A DNA stretch of 24,098 nt from Bacteroidota bacterium (GTDB lineage Bacteria > Bacteroidota > Bacteroidia > Flavobacteriales_F > PHOS-HE28). Of this stretch, positions 1-6,993 are shown piece by piece. Each line of letters opens with the position of its first letter. Positions within the stretch are counted from its first letter, which is position 1. The position numbers and the translations under genes are program-made. The DNA is taken from assembly GCA_963169595.1 (NCBI GenBank), contig CAUJFM010000302.1:1-24098 (forward strand). Direction: 5' to 3'. The notes below the pieces were generated by a model. It was given only the letters and a program-made list of their open reading frames with translations. It searched no databases and was not told the DNA's origin.

Positions 1-1
1 G

Positions 2-211
2 CAGATGGTGGGCGGCAAAGGCGCCGAGGACTGGCAGCGCATCGGCACCAAAGGCGTGGTGATGGAGAACACCTGGACCAGCGCCGATGGCAAGGAGAAG
101 GTGGTGATGTACACCAAGGACCTCGTGGTGGGCAAGGTGGATGAAGCTTTGTTCAGCACGGCCGGGTATGAGGTGCAGGACATGACGGCATTCCCGATGA
201 TGGGCCGGTGA
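2..211 (+). CDS. C-terminal end of an uncharacterised protein (5' end outside window)
   Basis: The reading frame is open from the first complete codon at the window edge, so this is the last roughly 70 residues of a longer protein. The visible part is a soluble, beta-rich-looking segment (GTKGVVMENTW, KEKVVMYTKDLVVGKVD, GYEVQDMT) ending in a Met/Gly tail. It has no membrane segment or sorting tail. It loosely resembles the C-terminus of DUF4412-type periplasmic or lipoprotein families of Bacteroidota, but this is only an impression and I do not assign a function. The TIGR02757 gene follows after a 9-nt gap, so the two may be co-transcribed. Confidence 0.6.
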   Translation, partial: QMVGGKGAEDWQRIGTKGVVMENTWTSADGKEKVVMYTKDLVVGKVDEALFSTAGYEVQDMTAFPMMGR

Positions 212-220
212 ACTGAAGGA

Positions 221-982
221 GTGAAGCGGACCGAACTGAAGTCATTGCTCGATGAGGCCTACGACCGCCACGCGCGGCCGGACTTCACGGCGGACGACCC
301 GATCCAGATCCCGCGCGCCTTCACCGAGCGCGCCGATGCCGAGGTGATCGGCTTCCTCACCGCCACCATCGCCTGGGGGCAGCGCAGGACGATCATCGCC
401 AACGCCTGGAAGCTGGTGCAGCTGATGGACGAGGCGCCCCACGACTTCGTGATGCACGCCTCCCCCGCCGAACTGCGACGCGTGGAGGGCTTCGTGCACC
501 GCACCTTCAACAGCATCGACCTGAAGCACTTCGTGAAGGGGCTCCGCCATGTGTACACGACCTACGGCGGGCTGGAGGACGCCTTCCTCGACGAGGGGCA
601 TCCGGGGCCGATGGACCAGGCCATCCACCGCTTCAAGCAACGCTTCTTCGAACCCCGCCACCAGGCCCGCACCGAGAAGCACGTGGCCGACCCGCTGAAA
701 GGCAGCAACGCCAAGCGCCTCAACATGTTCCTGCGCTGGATGGTGCGCCCCAACGACCGCGGCGTGGACCTGGGCTTTTGGACGCGCATCACCCCGGCCG
801 ACCTGATGGTGCCGCTGGATGTGCACACCGGCCGCGTGGGCCGGGAACTGGGGCTGTTGAAGCGCACCCAGGACGACTGGAAGGCCGTGGAGGAACTGAC
901 GGCCGCACTTCGGCAGTTCGACCCGTTGGACCCGGTGAAGTATGACATCGCGCTCTTCGGGATGGGAGTTGGGGGAAGATGA
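221..982 (+). CDS. TIGR02757 family protein (DUF2400)
   Basis: A 253-residue conserved protein of unknown biochemical role, found throughout Bacteroidota and at the usual family length. Recognisable family blocks are DDPIQIPRAF (25-34), FLTATIAWGQRR (45-56), the HRTFN block, WMVRPNDRGVDLG, PLDVHTGRVGRELGLL and the terminal DPVKYDIALFG. The PLDVHTxR block recalls the substrate-facing loop of helix-hairpin-helix DNA glycosylases, which could hint at nucleic acid binding; that is inference only. The start is GTG, preceded by GAAGGA placed directly against it; no other start lies nearby and the previous gene stops 9 nt upstream. It ends where family members normally end, so it looks intact. Confidence 0.85.
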   Translation: MKRTELKSLLDEAYDRHARPDFTADDPIQIPRAFTERADAEVIGFLTATIAWGQRRTIIANAWKLVQLMDEAPHDFVMHASPAELRRVEGFVHRTFNSIDLKHFVKGLRHVYTTYGGLEDAFLDEGHPGPMDQAIHRFKQRFFEPRHQARTEKHVADPLKGSNAKRLNMFLRWMVRPNDRGVDLGFWTRITPADLMVPLDVHTGRVGRELGLLKRTQDDWKAVEELTAALRQFDPLDPVKYDIALFGMGVGGR

Positions 983-990
983 GGGTTGGA

Positions 991-1018
991 TTGTTGGTTG
1001 TTGGTTGAGGGTTGAGGG
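991..1018 (+). repeat. Tandem heptanucleotide array (TTGTTGG x2, TTGAGGG x2)
   Basis: Four contiguous 7-nt units, two TTGTTGG followed by two TTGAGGG, stand just after the TIGR02757 stop. The segment GGTTGTTGGT at 996-1005 is exactly complementary to ACCAACAACC at 1111-1120, so this array and the downstream 14-nt repeats can pair as a large hairpin across the spacer. Confidence 0.75.
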
Positions 1019-1114
1019 TGATGGTCGTTCGCTCCCGGCCGCGATGACCGGTGCCCTCTGATCGACCAGCATCCACTGACAACACATCCCGCTCCTTCCC
1101 CAGCCTGACGACCA

Positions 1115-1142
1115 ACAACCGACCTCGAACAACCGTTATCGA
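1115..1142 (+). repeat. Two 14-nt direct repeats (ACAACCGnnnTCGA)
   Basis: Two adjacent 14-nt units share ACAACCG at the left and TCGA at the right, differing in the middle. The period is twice that of the heptad array upstream, and the sequence is partly its reverse complement. Together they make the spacer before the BatA gene an imperfect inverted heptad structure. Confidence 0.6.
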
Positions 1143-1168
1143 ACGACACGCTCCAACCTCGTCCCGAC

Positions 1169-1176
1169 TATCTTCG
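1169..1176 (+). promoter_or_regulatory. Candidate -7 promoter element (TATCTTCG) for BatA gene
   Basis: TATCTTCG fits the Bacteroidota -7 consensus TAnnTTTG with one change and lies 7 nt before the ATG of the BatA gene. I see no clear TTG-type -33 box. The closeness to the start codon suggests a very short or absent leader. Confidence 0.5.
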
Positions 1177-1183
1177 CGACCCG

Positions 1184-3223
1184 ATGGCATTCCTGCACCC
1201 GGCCTTCCTGTGGGCGCTCACCGCCCTGGCGATCCCGGTGCTCATCCACCTCTTCCAGCTCCGCCGGTTCAAGCGGATCGACTTCACCAATGTGCGCCTG
1301 CTGGCCGAAGTGTCCCAGCAGACCCGCGCCCGCAAGAAGGTGCAGCACTGGCTGGTGCTGCTGGCCCGCCTGCTCGCCCTCACCTGCCTGGTGCTGGCCT
1401 TCGCGCAACCCTACATCCCCCAGGCCGACCGTACGGTGAAGGCGGGCCAACGGGCCGTGTCCATCTACGTGGACGACAGCTACAGCATGGACGGTACCAA
1501 TCCGGAGGGCCGGCTTCTGGACCAGGCCCGCAAGGGTGCCCAGGACGCGGTGATGGCCTACTCCGCCACCGACCGCTTCCAAGTGCTGACCAGCCGCTTC
1601 GAGGGCCGCCAGCAGATGCTGCTGGGCCGGGATGATGCCCTGGAGGCCGCCGCACAGACCACGGCCGGCCCCTACTCGCGGCCGATCTCCAAGGTGCTCG
1701 CAAGGCAGCGCGAGGCCCTGGCGACCAGCGAAGCCCCTGTGCGCCGCGCCCTGCTCTTCACCGACCTGCAGCGAAGCGTGACCGATGTGGAGGCCTGGAC
1801 CAACGACACGCTCATCCCCACGGTGATCGTGCCGATCGTGCCCGCCACCGTGGACAACCTGAGCATCGACACCGCCTGGTTCGAAAGCCCCGTGCGGCGC
1901 GCCATGCAGGCCGAGGCGCTGCACGTGCGCATCCGCAACCATGGCGCGCAGGAGCTGGTGAACGTGCCCCTGCGCGTGTCCATTGATGGCCGCCAGCGGG
2001 CCCTGGCCTCCTTCAGCGTGGGTGCCGGAGCCTCAGTGGATACCGTGCTCCGCTTCACCGGTGAGCCGCCGGGCCGTCACTGGGGCGAGATCGCCCTGAA
2101 CGACCGGCCGGTGACCTTCGACGACCAGCTCTTCATCGGGTTCGGCGTCACCGACCGCCTGCGCGTGCTCCTGGTCTCGGGCGGCGATGCGGACAGCGAC
2201 CGTTCGGTGGCCGCGGTCTTCTCCGGCGACAGCCTGCACCGCTTCACCCAGCAGACCGCGCAGCTGCTGGACCTCTCCGGGCTGGCCCAGCAGGACCTGG
2301 TGGTGTTAAACGCCCTGCCGGCCGTGGCCAGCGGTGTGCAGGATGCCCTGGAGTCGTTCGTGCGGGCCGGCGGCAGCGTGGTGGTCTTCCCCCCCGCGAA
2401 CGCCGATGCGGCCGGCCACGCGGCACTGCTGCAGCGGCTGGGTGCCACGGCCTCCACGCAGAGCGACACCAGCCGGATGAAGGTGGACCGCATCGACCTG
2501 CAGCATCCCTTCTACCGGGACGTGTTCCAGACCATGCCCCGCAACGTGGACCTGCCCTGGAGCCGCCAGCGCTGGACCCTGCGGCCCCGACCGGGCAGCG
2601 ATGTGCTGCTGCGCCTGCAGGATGGCTCGCCCTTCCTGGTGCGGACCACGGTGGACCGTGGTTCCGTTTACCTGTGCGCCGCCCCGTTGGCGGAAGGCGC
2701 GAGCAACCTCACCCAGCATGCCCTCTTCGCCACCTCGCTGCTGCGCATGGCCGAACTGAGCCGGCCGATGGGCCCGCTGTACCACGCCATCGGTGAAGGC
2801 ACCGCCATCACCCTGGACGGCATCGACCCCGGCGCCGAGACACCACCCCATCTGCGGGGGCCTGACGGGATCGACCTGGTGCCCGAGCTGCGGCGCACGC
2901 CCACCGGACTGCAACTGGTGCTCCACGACCTGGACCTTCCCGCCGGCGCCTACGCGCTGACGAACGGGACAGACACGCTGGCCCTGCTGGGCCTGAACAC
3001 CCCGCGCACGGAGAGCGACCTGGCCGCGTGGGACCCCGACCGCTTGGAAGAGGAGCTGGCCCAGCGCGGGCTCACCTCCTTCTCGGTGCTCAAGGAAGGC
3101 ACCAGCGATCTTTCGCTACGTTTGAACGAGCTGGACCAGGGCCGCAAGCTCTGGAAGTGGTTCATCGCCCTGGCCCTGCTCTTCCTGGCCCTTGAAGTGT
3201 TCCTGATCCGCCCGCTGCGATGA
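1184..3223 (+). CDS. BatA domain / VWA-like membrane protein
   Basis: A 679-residue inner-membrane protein. The N-terminus is a typical BatA (TIGR02226) double-spanning domain: a first hydrophobic segment at about 5-22, the basic RRFKRIDFTNVRLL loop, and a second segment at about 55-75. A von Willebrand A-like domain follows, with an intact MIDAS core D97-x-S99-x-S101 (DDSYS). The middle holds a beta-rich domain and then a Rossmann-like region (LRVLLVSGGD onward) of the type seen in long BatA proteins. A third membrane helix lies at about 658-675, before the RPLR tail. The exact role is unknown; Bat proteins have been tied to aerotolerance and envelope stress. The stop overlaps the next start (ATGA), so it is translationally coupled to the dihydroorotase-like gene, an arrangement I recall from other Flavobacteriia. 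Confidence 0.88.
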   Translation: MAFLHPAFLWALTALAIPVLIHLFQLRRFKRIDFTNVRLLAEVSQQTRARKKVQHWLVLLARLLALTCLVLAFAQPYIPQADRTVKAGQRAVSIYVDDSYSMDGTNPEGRLLDQARKGAQDAVMAYSATDRFQVLTSRFEGRQQMLLGRDDALEAAAQTTAGPYSRPISKVLARQREALATSEAPVRRALLFTDLQRSVTDVEAWTNDTLIPTVIVPIVPATVDNLSIDTAWFESPVRRAMQAEALHVRIRNHGAQELVNVPLRVSIDGRQRALASFSVGAGASVDTVLRFTGEPPGRHWGEIALNDRPVTFDDQLFIGFGVTDRLRVLLVSGGDADSDRSVAAVFSGDSLHRFTQQTAQLLDLSGLAQQDLVVLNALPAVASGVQDALESFVRAGGSVVVFPPANADAAGHAALLQRLGATASTQSDTSRMKVDRIDLQHPFYRDVFQTMPRNVDLPWSRQRWTLRPRPGSDVLLRLQDGSPFLVRTTVDRGSVYLCAAPLAEGASNLTQHALFATSLLRMAELSRPMGPLYHAIGEGTAITLDGIDPGAETPPHLRGPDGIDLVPELRRTPTGLQLVLHDLDLPAGAYALTNGTDTLALLGLNTPRTESDLAAWDPDRLEEELAQRGLTSFSVLKEGTSDLSLRLNELDQGRKLWKWFIALALLFLALEVFLIRPLR

Positions 3224-4524
3224 ACGACCTGCTCCTGCGCCATGTGAAGGTGACCGATCCCGGAGGCCCGCACCACGACGGTGTGGTGGACATCCTGATC
3301 AGCAACGGTCGCATCGTGAAGGTGGGCCAACGCGTGGCCAAGGGCGAGGCGACCGAGGTGCGCCGCGATGGCCTGCACGTGAGCCCCGGGTGGGTGGACC
3401 TCCGGGCGCATTTCCGCGAACCCGGGCAGGAATGGAAACAGGGCGTGGCCAACGGACTGGACGCCGCGGCCGCTGGTGGGTTCACCGCCGTGTGCGTACT
3501 GCCCAGCACCGATCCTCCCGTGGATGGCCGCGGTGGCGTGGAGCACCTGCTGCACCGGTCACGCGGTCATGCGGTGCGCCTGATGCCCATCGGCGCCATC
3601 ACCAAAGGCCTGAAAGGCCAGCAGCTGGCCGAACTGCACGACCAGCGCCAGGCCGGGGCCGTGGCCTTCAGCGACGATCAGCACACCGTGCGCAACAGCC
3701 GCCTGATGCTGCTGGCCCTGCAGTACGTGCGTGGACTTCCCGGCAGTGGAGCACCCGTGATGGTGTTCCCCAGCGATCCCGACCTGAGCGCCAAGGGCAT
3801 GATGCACGAAGGACCCATGAGCACGCGCCTGGGCATGCGCGGCATCCCCCCGATGGCCGAGACCATCCAACTGGCGCGGGACATCGCCCTGCTGGACTAC
3901 ACCGGCGGGCACCTGCACGCGGCCACCATTTCCACGGCCGGGAGCGTGGAGCTGATCCGCCAGGCCAAGGCCCGAAAACTCCGCGTCACGGCCAGTGTGG
4001 CGGCCCACAACCTGCTGCTGGACGATGGCTGCCTGCGCGGTTTCGAGACGTGCTACAAGGTGATGCCGCCCCTGCGCGACAGCCACCACATCGATGCCCT
4101 GCGCGAAGGCGTGAAGGACGGTACGATCGATGCGATCGTCACGGACCACCGCCCGGAGGACCGCGAGAACAAGGTGCTGGAGTTCGGTCCGGCGGCCTTC
4201 GGCATCATCGGGTTGGAGACCGCCTTCGGGGTGGCCAACACGGCACTGAAAGGCCACATGAGCCTGCGCCGCATGATCGAGCGCTTCACCCACGGTCCGC
4301 GCGCGGTGCTGGGCCTGCCCGCCGTGCATGTGCGCGAAGGGGCCGAGGCGGACCTGACGCTCTTCGATCCGGAGATGGACTGGACGTGCGAGGAGGCCGA
4401 CCTCGTGAGCCGCTCGCACAACACCCCCTTCCTCGGTCAGCGGCTGGTGGGGCGTGCGCTGGGCATTGTAGCCAACGGCCAATGGGTGCCGGGGCGTCCG
4501 CTCCGCGAGGCCCTCACGGCCTGA
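3220..4524 (+). CDS. Dihydroorotase homologue (PyrC-like, probably without catalytic metal site)
   Basis: A 434-residue amidohydrolase-fold protein of the dihydroorotase family, in the form common in Bacteroidota. Family landmarks are PGWVDLRAHFREPG (56-69), the AAAAGGFTAVC block (82-92), MSTRLGMRGIPPMAE (200-214), VAAHNLLLDD (260-269), YKVMPPLRD (279-287), TDHRPED (308-314) and GLETAF (331-336). Set against true dihydroorotases, the first His of the HxH motif is Arg62, the metal-binding His of the HAED block is Phe183, the His of the CHVST block is Thr236, and the TDHAPH motif reads TDHRPE; Asp309 is kept. So it may be a structural, PyrC'-like partner (for example of aspartate transcarbamoylase) rather than an enzyme. 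It overlaps the BatA gene by 4 nt. Its stop abuts the stop of the convergent lipoprotein gene with no base between. Confidence 0.85.
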   Translation: MNDLLLRHVKVTDPGGPHHDGVVDILISNGRIVKVGQRVAKGEATEVRRDGLHVSPGWVDLRAHFREPGQEWKQGVANGLDAAAAGGFTAVCVLPSTDPPVDGRGGVEHLLHRSRGHAVRLMPIGAITKGLKGQQLAELHDQRQAGAVAFSDDQHTVRNSRLMLLALQYVRGLPGSGAPVMVFPSDPDLSAKGMMHEGPMSTRLGMRGIPPMAETIQLARDIALLDYTGGHLHAATISTAGSVELIRQAKARKLRVTASVAAHNLLLDDGCLRGFETCYKVMPPLRDSHHIDALREGVKDGTIDAIVTDHRPEDRENKVLEFGPAAFGIIGLETAFGVANTALKGHMSLRRMIERFTHGPRAVLGLPAVHVREGAEADLTLFDPEMDWTCEEADLVSRSHNTPFLGQRLVGRALGIVANGQWVPGRPLREALTA

Positions 4525-5085
4525 TCACTTGCCCTGTACGGATGCGCTATCGGCCATCTGCTGGAACCGCTGGATGAGCTCCTCGTCCGTGTACTGGAGG
4601 TTCTCGATCATCGCCTTGGCATCCTTCGCGAAGGGATGGTCCGGGTAGCGGTTGATCACCTCCTCGTAGGCCCGCTTCGCCTCACCCTTGCGGTCCTGTT
4701 CGCTGTCGATGGTGAAGGCCTTCAGGTAGTACACATCGGGCAGGCGGTACCAGCTCGGATAGTCGGTGATGATGCGGTCGTAGAGGAAGATGCTCTGCTC
4801 GGGGTCGCGCATGGACTTGGCCAGGCCGGCAGCGCGGAACAGGATCTCGGGGGCCATGGTGTCCAGCGGATGCGTGGTCGCAAAGGCCTTGTAGGCGTCC
4901 AGCAGGGTCTGGGCCTTCCGCTGGTCGTACGCCGTGGCGTTGAAGAGGGAATCCTCCATCGTGCGGATGCGCACCATGTCCTGCGCAGCCTGCGGGGCTT
5001 CCTTCGCAGCATCGCCTCCACCACAGGCCGCCAGCGTCACGGCAAGCACCAGCGGGGTCAGGAACAGCTTCATGGTCGTGCTCAT
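4525..5085 (-). CDS. TPR-like lipoprotein
   Basis: A 186-residue lipoprotein. After a basic start and hydrophobic stretch there is a lipobox (TLAAC) with the lipidated Cys at 21. The mature part is helical, with TPR-like units (PEILFRAAGLAKSMRDPEQ, KGEAKRAYEEVINRYPDHPFAKDAKAMI) reminiscent of the outer-membrane TPR lipoproteins of the YfiO/YbgF group, but shorter. The first ATG overlaps the def stop as ATGA, favouring coupling; a second in-frame ATG four codons on (MKLFLT) would give an equally good signal peptide. It is the last gene of the ruvX-def cluster. A scaffold role in the envelope is inferred; no enzyme motif is present. Confidence 0.75.
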   Translation of the reverse strand: MSTTMKLFLTPLVLAVTLAACGGGDAAKEAPQAAQDMVRIRTMEDSLFNATAYDQRKAQTLLDAYKAFATTHPLDTMAPEILFRAAGLAKSMRDPEQSIFLYDRIITDYPSWYRLPDVYYLKAFTIDSEQDRKGEAKRAYEEVINRYPDHPFAKDAKAMIENLQYTDEELIQRFQQMADSASVQGK

Positions 5086-5666
5086 TTCAGTACGGGGAAA
5101 CGCATTTTGTAGCGGACGTCGGTCTTGCCGCGGGTGATGTCGCGGAGCTTGCCCTGGATCAGCCGCTTGCGCAGCGGGTTCAGGTGGTCGGTGAAGAGGA
5201 CGCCATCCAGGTGGTCGTGCTCATGCTGGATCACGCGGGCCGCGAAACCATCGAACTCCTCCTCGTGCTCCTTGAACTGCTCGTCCTGGTATTGTAGCAC
5301 GATGCGCGGCTTGCGGAACACCTCCTCGCGCAGGTTGGGGATGCTGAGGCAGCCTTCCTCGAAGCCCCACTCCTGCCCTTCCTCCTCCACGACGTAGGGG
5401 TTGATGAAGACCTTCTTGAAGCCCACCAGGTGCTTGTGCTCGGGCTCCACGTTGCCCTCCTCGTCCTCGGCAAAGGGGCTGGCGTCCACGATGAAGAGCC
5501 GGATGCTCTGCCCCACCTGCGGGGCGGCCAGACCCACGCCATTGGCGGCGTACATGGTCTCGAACATGTCGGCGATGAGCTGCTCCAGGCCGGGATGCCC
5601 GGGCTCGATGTCCTGGGCCACCTTCTTGAGCACAGGGTCGCCGTAAGCGCGGATGGGAAGGATCAT
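5082..5666 (-). CDS. def: Peptide deformylase
   Basis: Removes the formyl group from the initiator methionine of nascent proteins in the cytoplasm. At 194 residues it carries all three family motifs: GVGLAAPQ (43-50), EEGCLSIP (103-110) and the metal-binding HEHDH (148-152) within QHEHDHLDG. The metal ligands Cys106, His148 and His152 and catalytic Glu149 are present, so it should be active. An acidic loop (about 66-78, FAEDEEGNVEPEH) sits between motifs 1 and 2, as in many Bacteroidota enzymes. The ATG beginning MILPIRAYGDP was chosen because the protein then begins as family members do; the frame is open further upstream only because of antisense composition. A candidate promoter lies in the 34-nt gap after ruvX. 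Confidence 0.96.
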   Translation of the reverse strand: MILPIRAYGDPVLKKVAQDIEPGHPGLEQLIADMFETMYAANGVGLAAPQVGQSIRLFIVDASPFAEDEEGNVEPEHKHLVGFKKVFINPYVVEEEGQEWGFEEGCLSIPNLREEVFRKPRIVLQYQDEQFKEHEEEFDGFAARVIQHEHDHLDGVLFTDHLNPLRKRLIQGKLRDITRGKTDVRYKMRFPVLK

Positions 5667-5675
5667 GATGGGCCG

Positions 5676-5683
5676 CAAATGTA
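5676..5683 (-). promoter_or_regulatory. Candidate -7 promoter element (TACATTTG) for def
   Basis: On the minus strand TACATTTG matches the Bacteroidota TAnnTTTG consensus exactly and lies 9 nt before the def ATG, inside the 34-nt gap after ruvX. It suggests that def and the lipoprotein gene can be transcribed independently of ruvX. Confidence 0.55.
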
Positions 5684-5700
5684 ACGCCCGCGGGCGGCGG

Positions 5701-6114
5701 CTACCGGGCCCGTTCCATCCAGCCCTGCAGGATGATGGTGGCGCTGATGCGGTCCAGCTGGCCCTTCTCGCGCCGGGCCATCCGCCCCTTGCCACTGGCC
5801 AGGAGCGTCTGCTGGGCCATGCGGCTGGTGAATCGCTCATCCACCGTTTCCACCCACAGGCCCGGGAAGGCCTTCCGCAGGTGACCGATGAACTCCTGCA
5901 CGTGCGGGGTGGCGTCCGTGGGCCGGCCATCGAGGTGCATGGGCAGCCCCACCACGAAGCCGTCCACCTGCTCGCGAGCCACATAGGCCTTCAGGTAGGT
6001 GAAGAGCTCGGTCGTGGGCACCGTGTCCAGCGCGGTGGCGATGATGCGCAGGGGATCGGTGACCGCCAGACCGGTCCGTTTCAACCCGTGATCGATGGCG
6101 ATGACGCGCGGCAT
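5701..6114 (-). CDS. ruvX: RuvX/YqgF family Holliday junction resolvase-like nuclease
   Basis: A 137-residue RNase H-fold protein of the YqgF/RuvX family (putative pre-16S rRNA nuclease, also annotated as Holliday junction resolvase). Visible motifs are the N-terminal strand AIDHGLKRTGLAVTD with acidic Asp8, the GLPMHLDG loop (56-63), VDERFTSRMA (91-100) and the C-terminal QLDRISATIIL with Asp121. These acidic residues correspond to the predicted active site. The protein begins MPRVIAIDHG; the much longer open frame upstream is only the antisense of dapD. It heads the ruvX-def-lipoprotein cluster and is divergent from dapD, a neighbourhood I recall from other Flavobacteriales. Confidence 0.9.
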   Translation of the reverse strand: MPRVIAIDHGLKRTGLAVTDPLRIIATALDTVPTTELFTYLKAYVAREQVDGFVVGLPMHLDGRPTDATPHVQEFIGHLRKAFPGLWVETVDERFTSRMAQQTLLASGKGRMARREKGQLDRISATIILQGWMERAR

Positions 6115-6183
6115 GGGTGCGAAGGTCGGGCAAGGCAGCCATCTTTGCATGCCGCCTGCGCTCAACGTTCCGGCGGACCAAGC

Positions 6184-6990
6184 ATGCACGAACTGATCGA
6201 GAAAGCATGGGCCGACCGCTCCATGCTCCGCTACCCCGAGGTGGTCGACGCGGTGGAGAACACGGTGGCGAAACTGGACAAGGGCGAGATCCGCGTGGCC
6301 GAGCCTGATGGCGATGGGTGGCGCGTGAACGAGTGGGTGAAGAAGGCCGTGCTGATGTACTTCCCCATCAAGCAGATGCACACCTTCGAGGTGGGTCCGC
6401 TGGAGTTCCACGACAAGATCCCGCTGAAAAAGCACTACGCCAGCCTGGGCGTGCGGGTGGTGCCCCACGCCATCGCGCGTCACGGTAGCTACCTGGCGCC
6501 CGGCGTGATCCTGATGCCCAGCTACGTGAACATCGGCGCCTACGTGGACAGCGACACCATGGTGGACACCTGGGCCACGGTCGGCAGCTGCGCACAGATC
6601 GGCAAGGGCGTGCACCTGAGCGGCGGCGTGGGCATCGGCGGCGTGCTGGAACCTGTGCAGGCCGCGCCCGTGATCATCGAGGACGGCTGCTTCGTCGGTT
6701 CGCGCGCCATCGTGGTGGAGGGCGTGCGTGTGGGCAAGGAAGCCGTGCTCGGCGCCAACGTGGTGCTCACGGCCAGTACCCGCATCATCGACGTCACCGG
6801 TCCGGAACCGAAGGAGATGCGCGGCTATGTGCCTCCGCGCTCTGTAGTGATCCCCGGCACCGTGCCGAAGAAATTCCCGGCAGGCGAATTCGGCGTGCCC
6901 TGTGCGCTCATCATCGGCCAGCGCAAGGAGAGCACGGACAAGAAGACCAGCTTGAACGATGCCTTGCGCGAGCACAACGTGGCGGTTTAA
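6184..6990 (+). CDS. dapD: 2,3,4,5-tetrahydropyridine-2,6-dicarboxylate N-succinyltransferase
   Basis: Transfers succinyl from succinyl-CoA to tetrahydrodipicolinate in the succinylase branch of diaminopimelate/lysine synthesis, so it feeds both lysine and peptidoglycan. The 268-residue length is typical. The N-terminal helical domain includes DGDGWRVNEWVKKAVLMYF (42-60); the left-handed beta-helix of hexapeptide repeats runs from about 100 to 205 (GSYLAPGVILMPSYVNIGAYVD, then ATVGSCAQIG, GVGIGGVLEP, EDGCFVGSRAIV). The C-terminal block RGYVPPRSVVIPGT and the IGQR segment are also conserved. The ATG was chosen because it gives the usual MxELIEKAW start. A degenerate TAnnTTTG-like box (CATCTTTG) ends 36 nt upstream. 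Confidence 0.96.
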   Translation: MHELIEKAWADRSMLRYPEVVDAVENTVAKLDKGEIRVAEPDGDGWRVNEWVKKAVLMYFPIKQMHTFEVGPLEFHDKIPLKKHYASLGVRVVPHAIARHGSYLAPGVILMPSYVNIGAYVDSDTMVDTWATVGSCAQIGKGVHLSGGVGIGGVLEPVQAAPVIIEDGCFVGSRAIVVEGVRVGKEAVLGANVVLTASTRIIDVTGPEPKEMRGYVPPRSVVIPGTVPKKFPAGEFGVPCALIIGQRKESTDKKTSLNDALREHNVAV

Positions 6991-6993
6991 CTC

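Noticed and set aside
3390..4577. 395-residue plus-strand open frame overlapping the dihydroorotase-like gene
   Set aside because: Arg/Pro/Gly-rich frame-shifted shadow with no family features.
5667..5984. N-terminal extension of peptide deformylase
   Set aside because: The extra residues are the frame-shifted antisense of the ruvX region; the family start and a promoter box fix the start at 5666.
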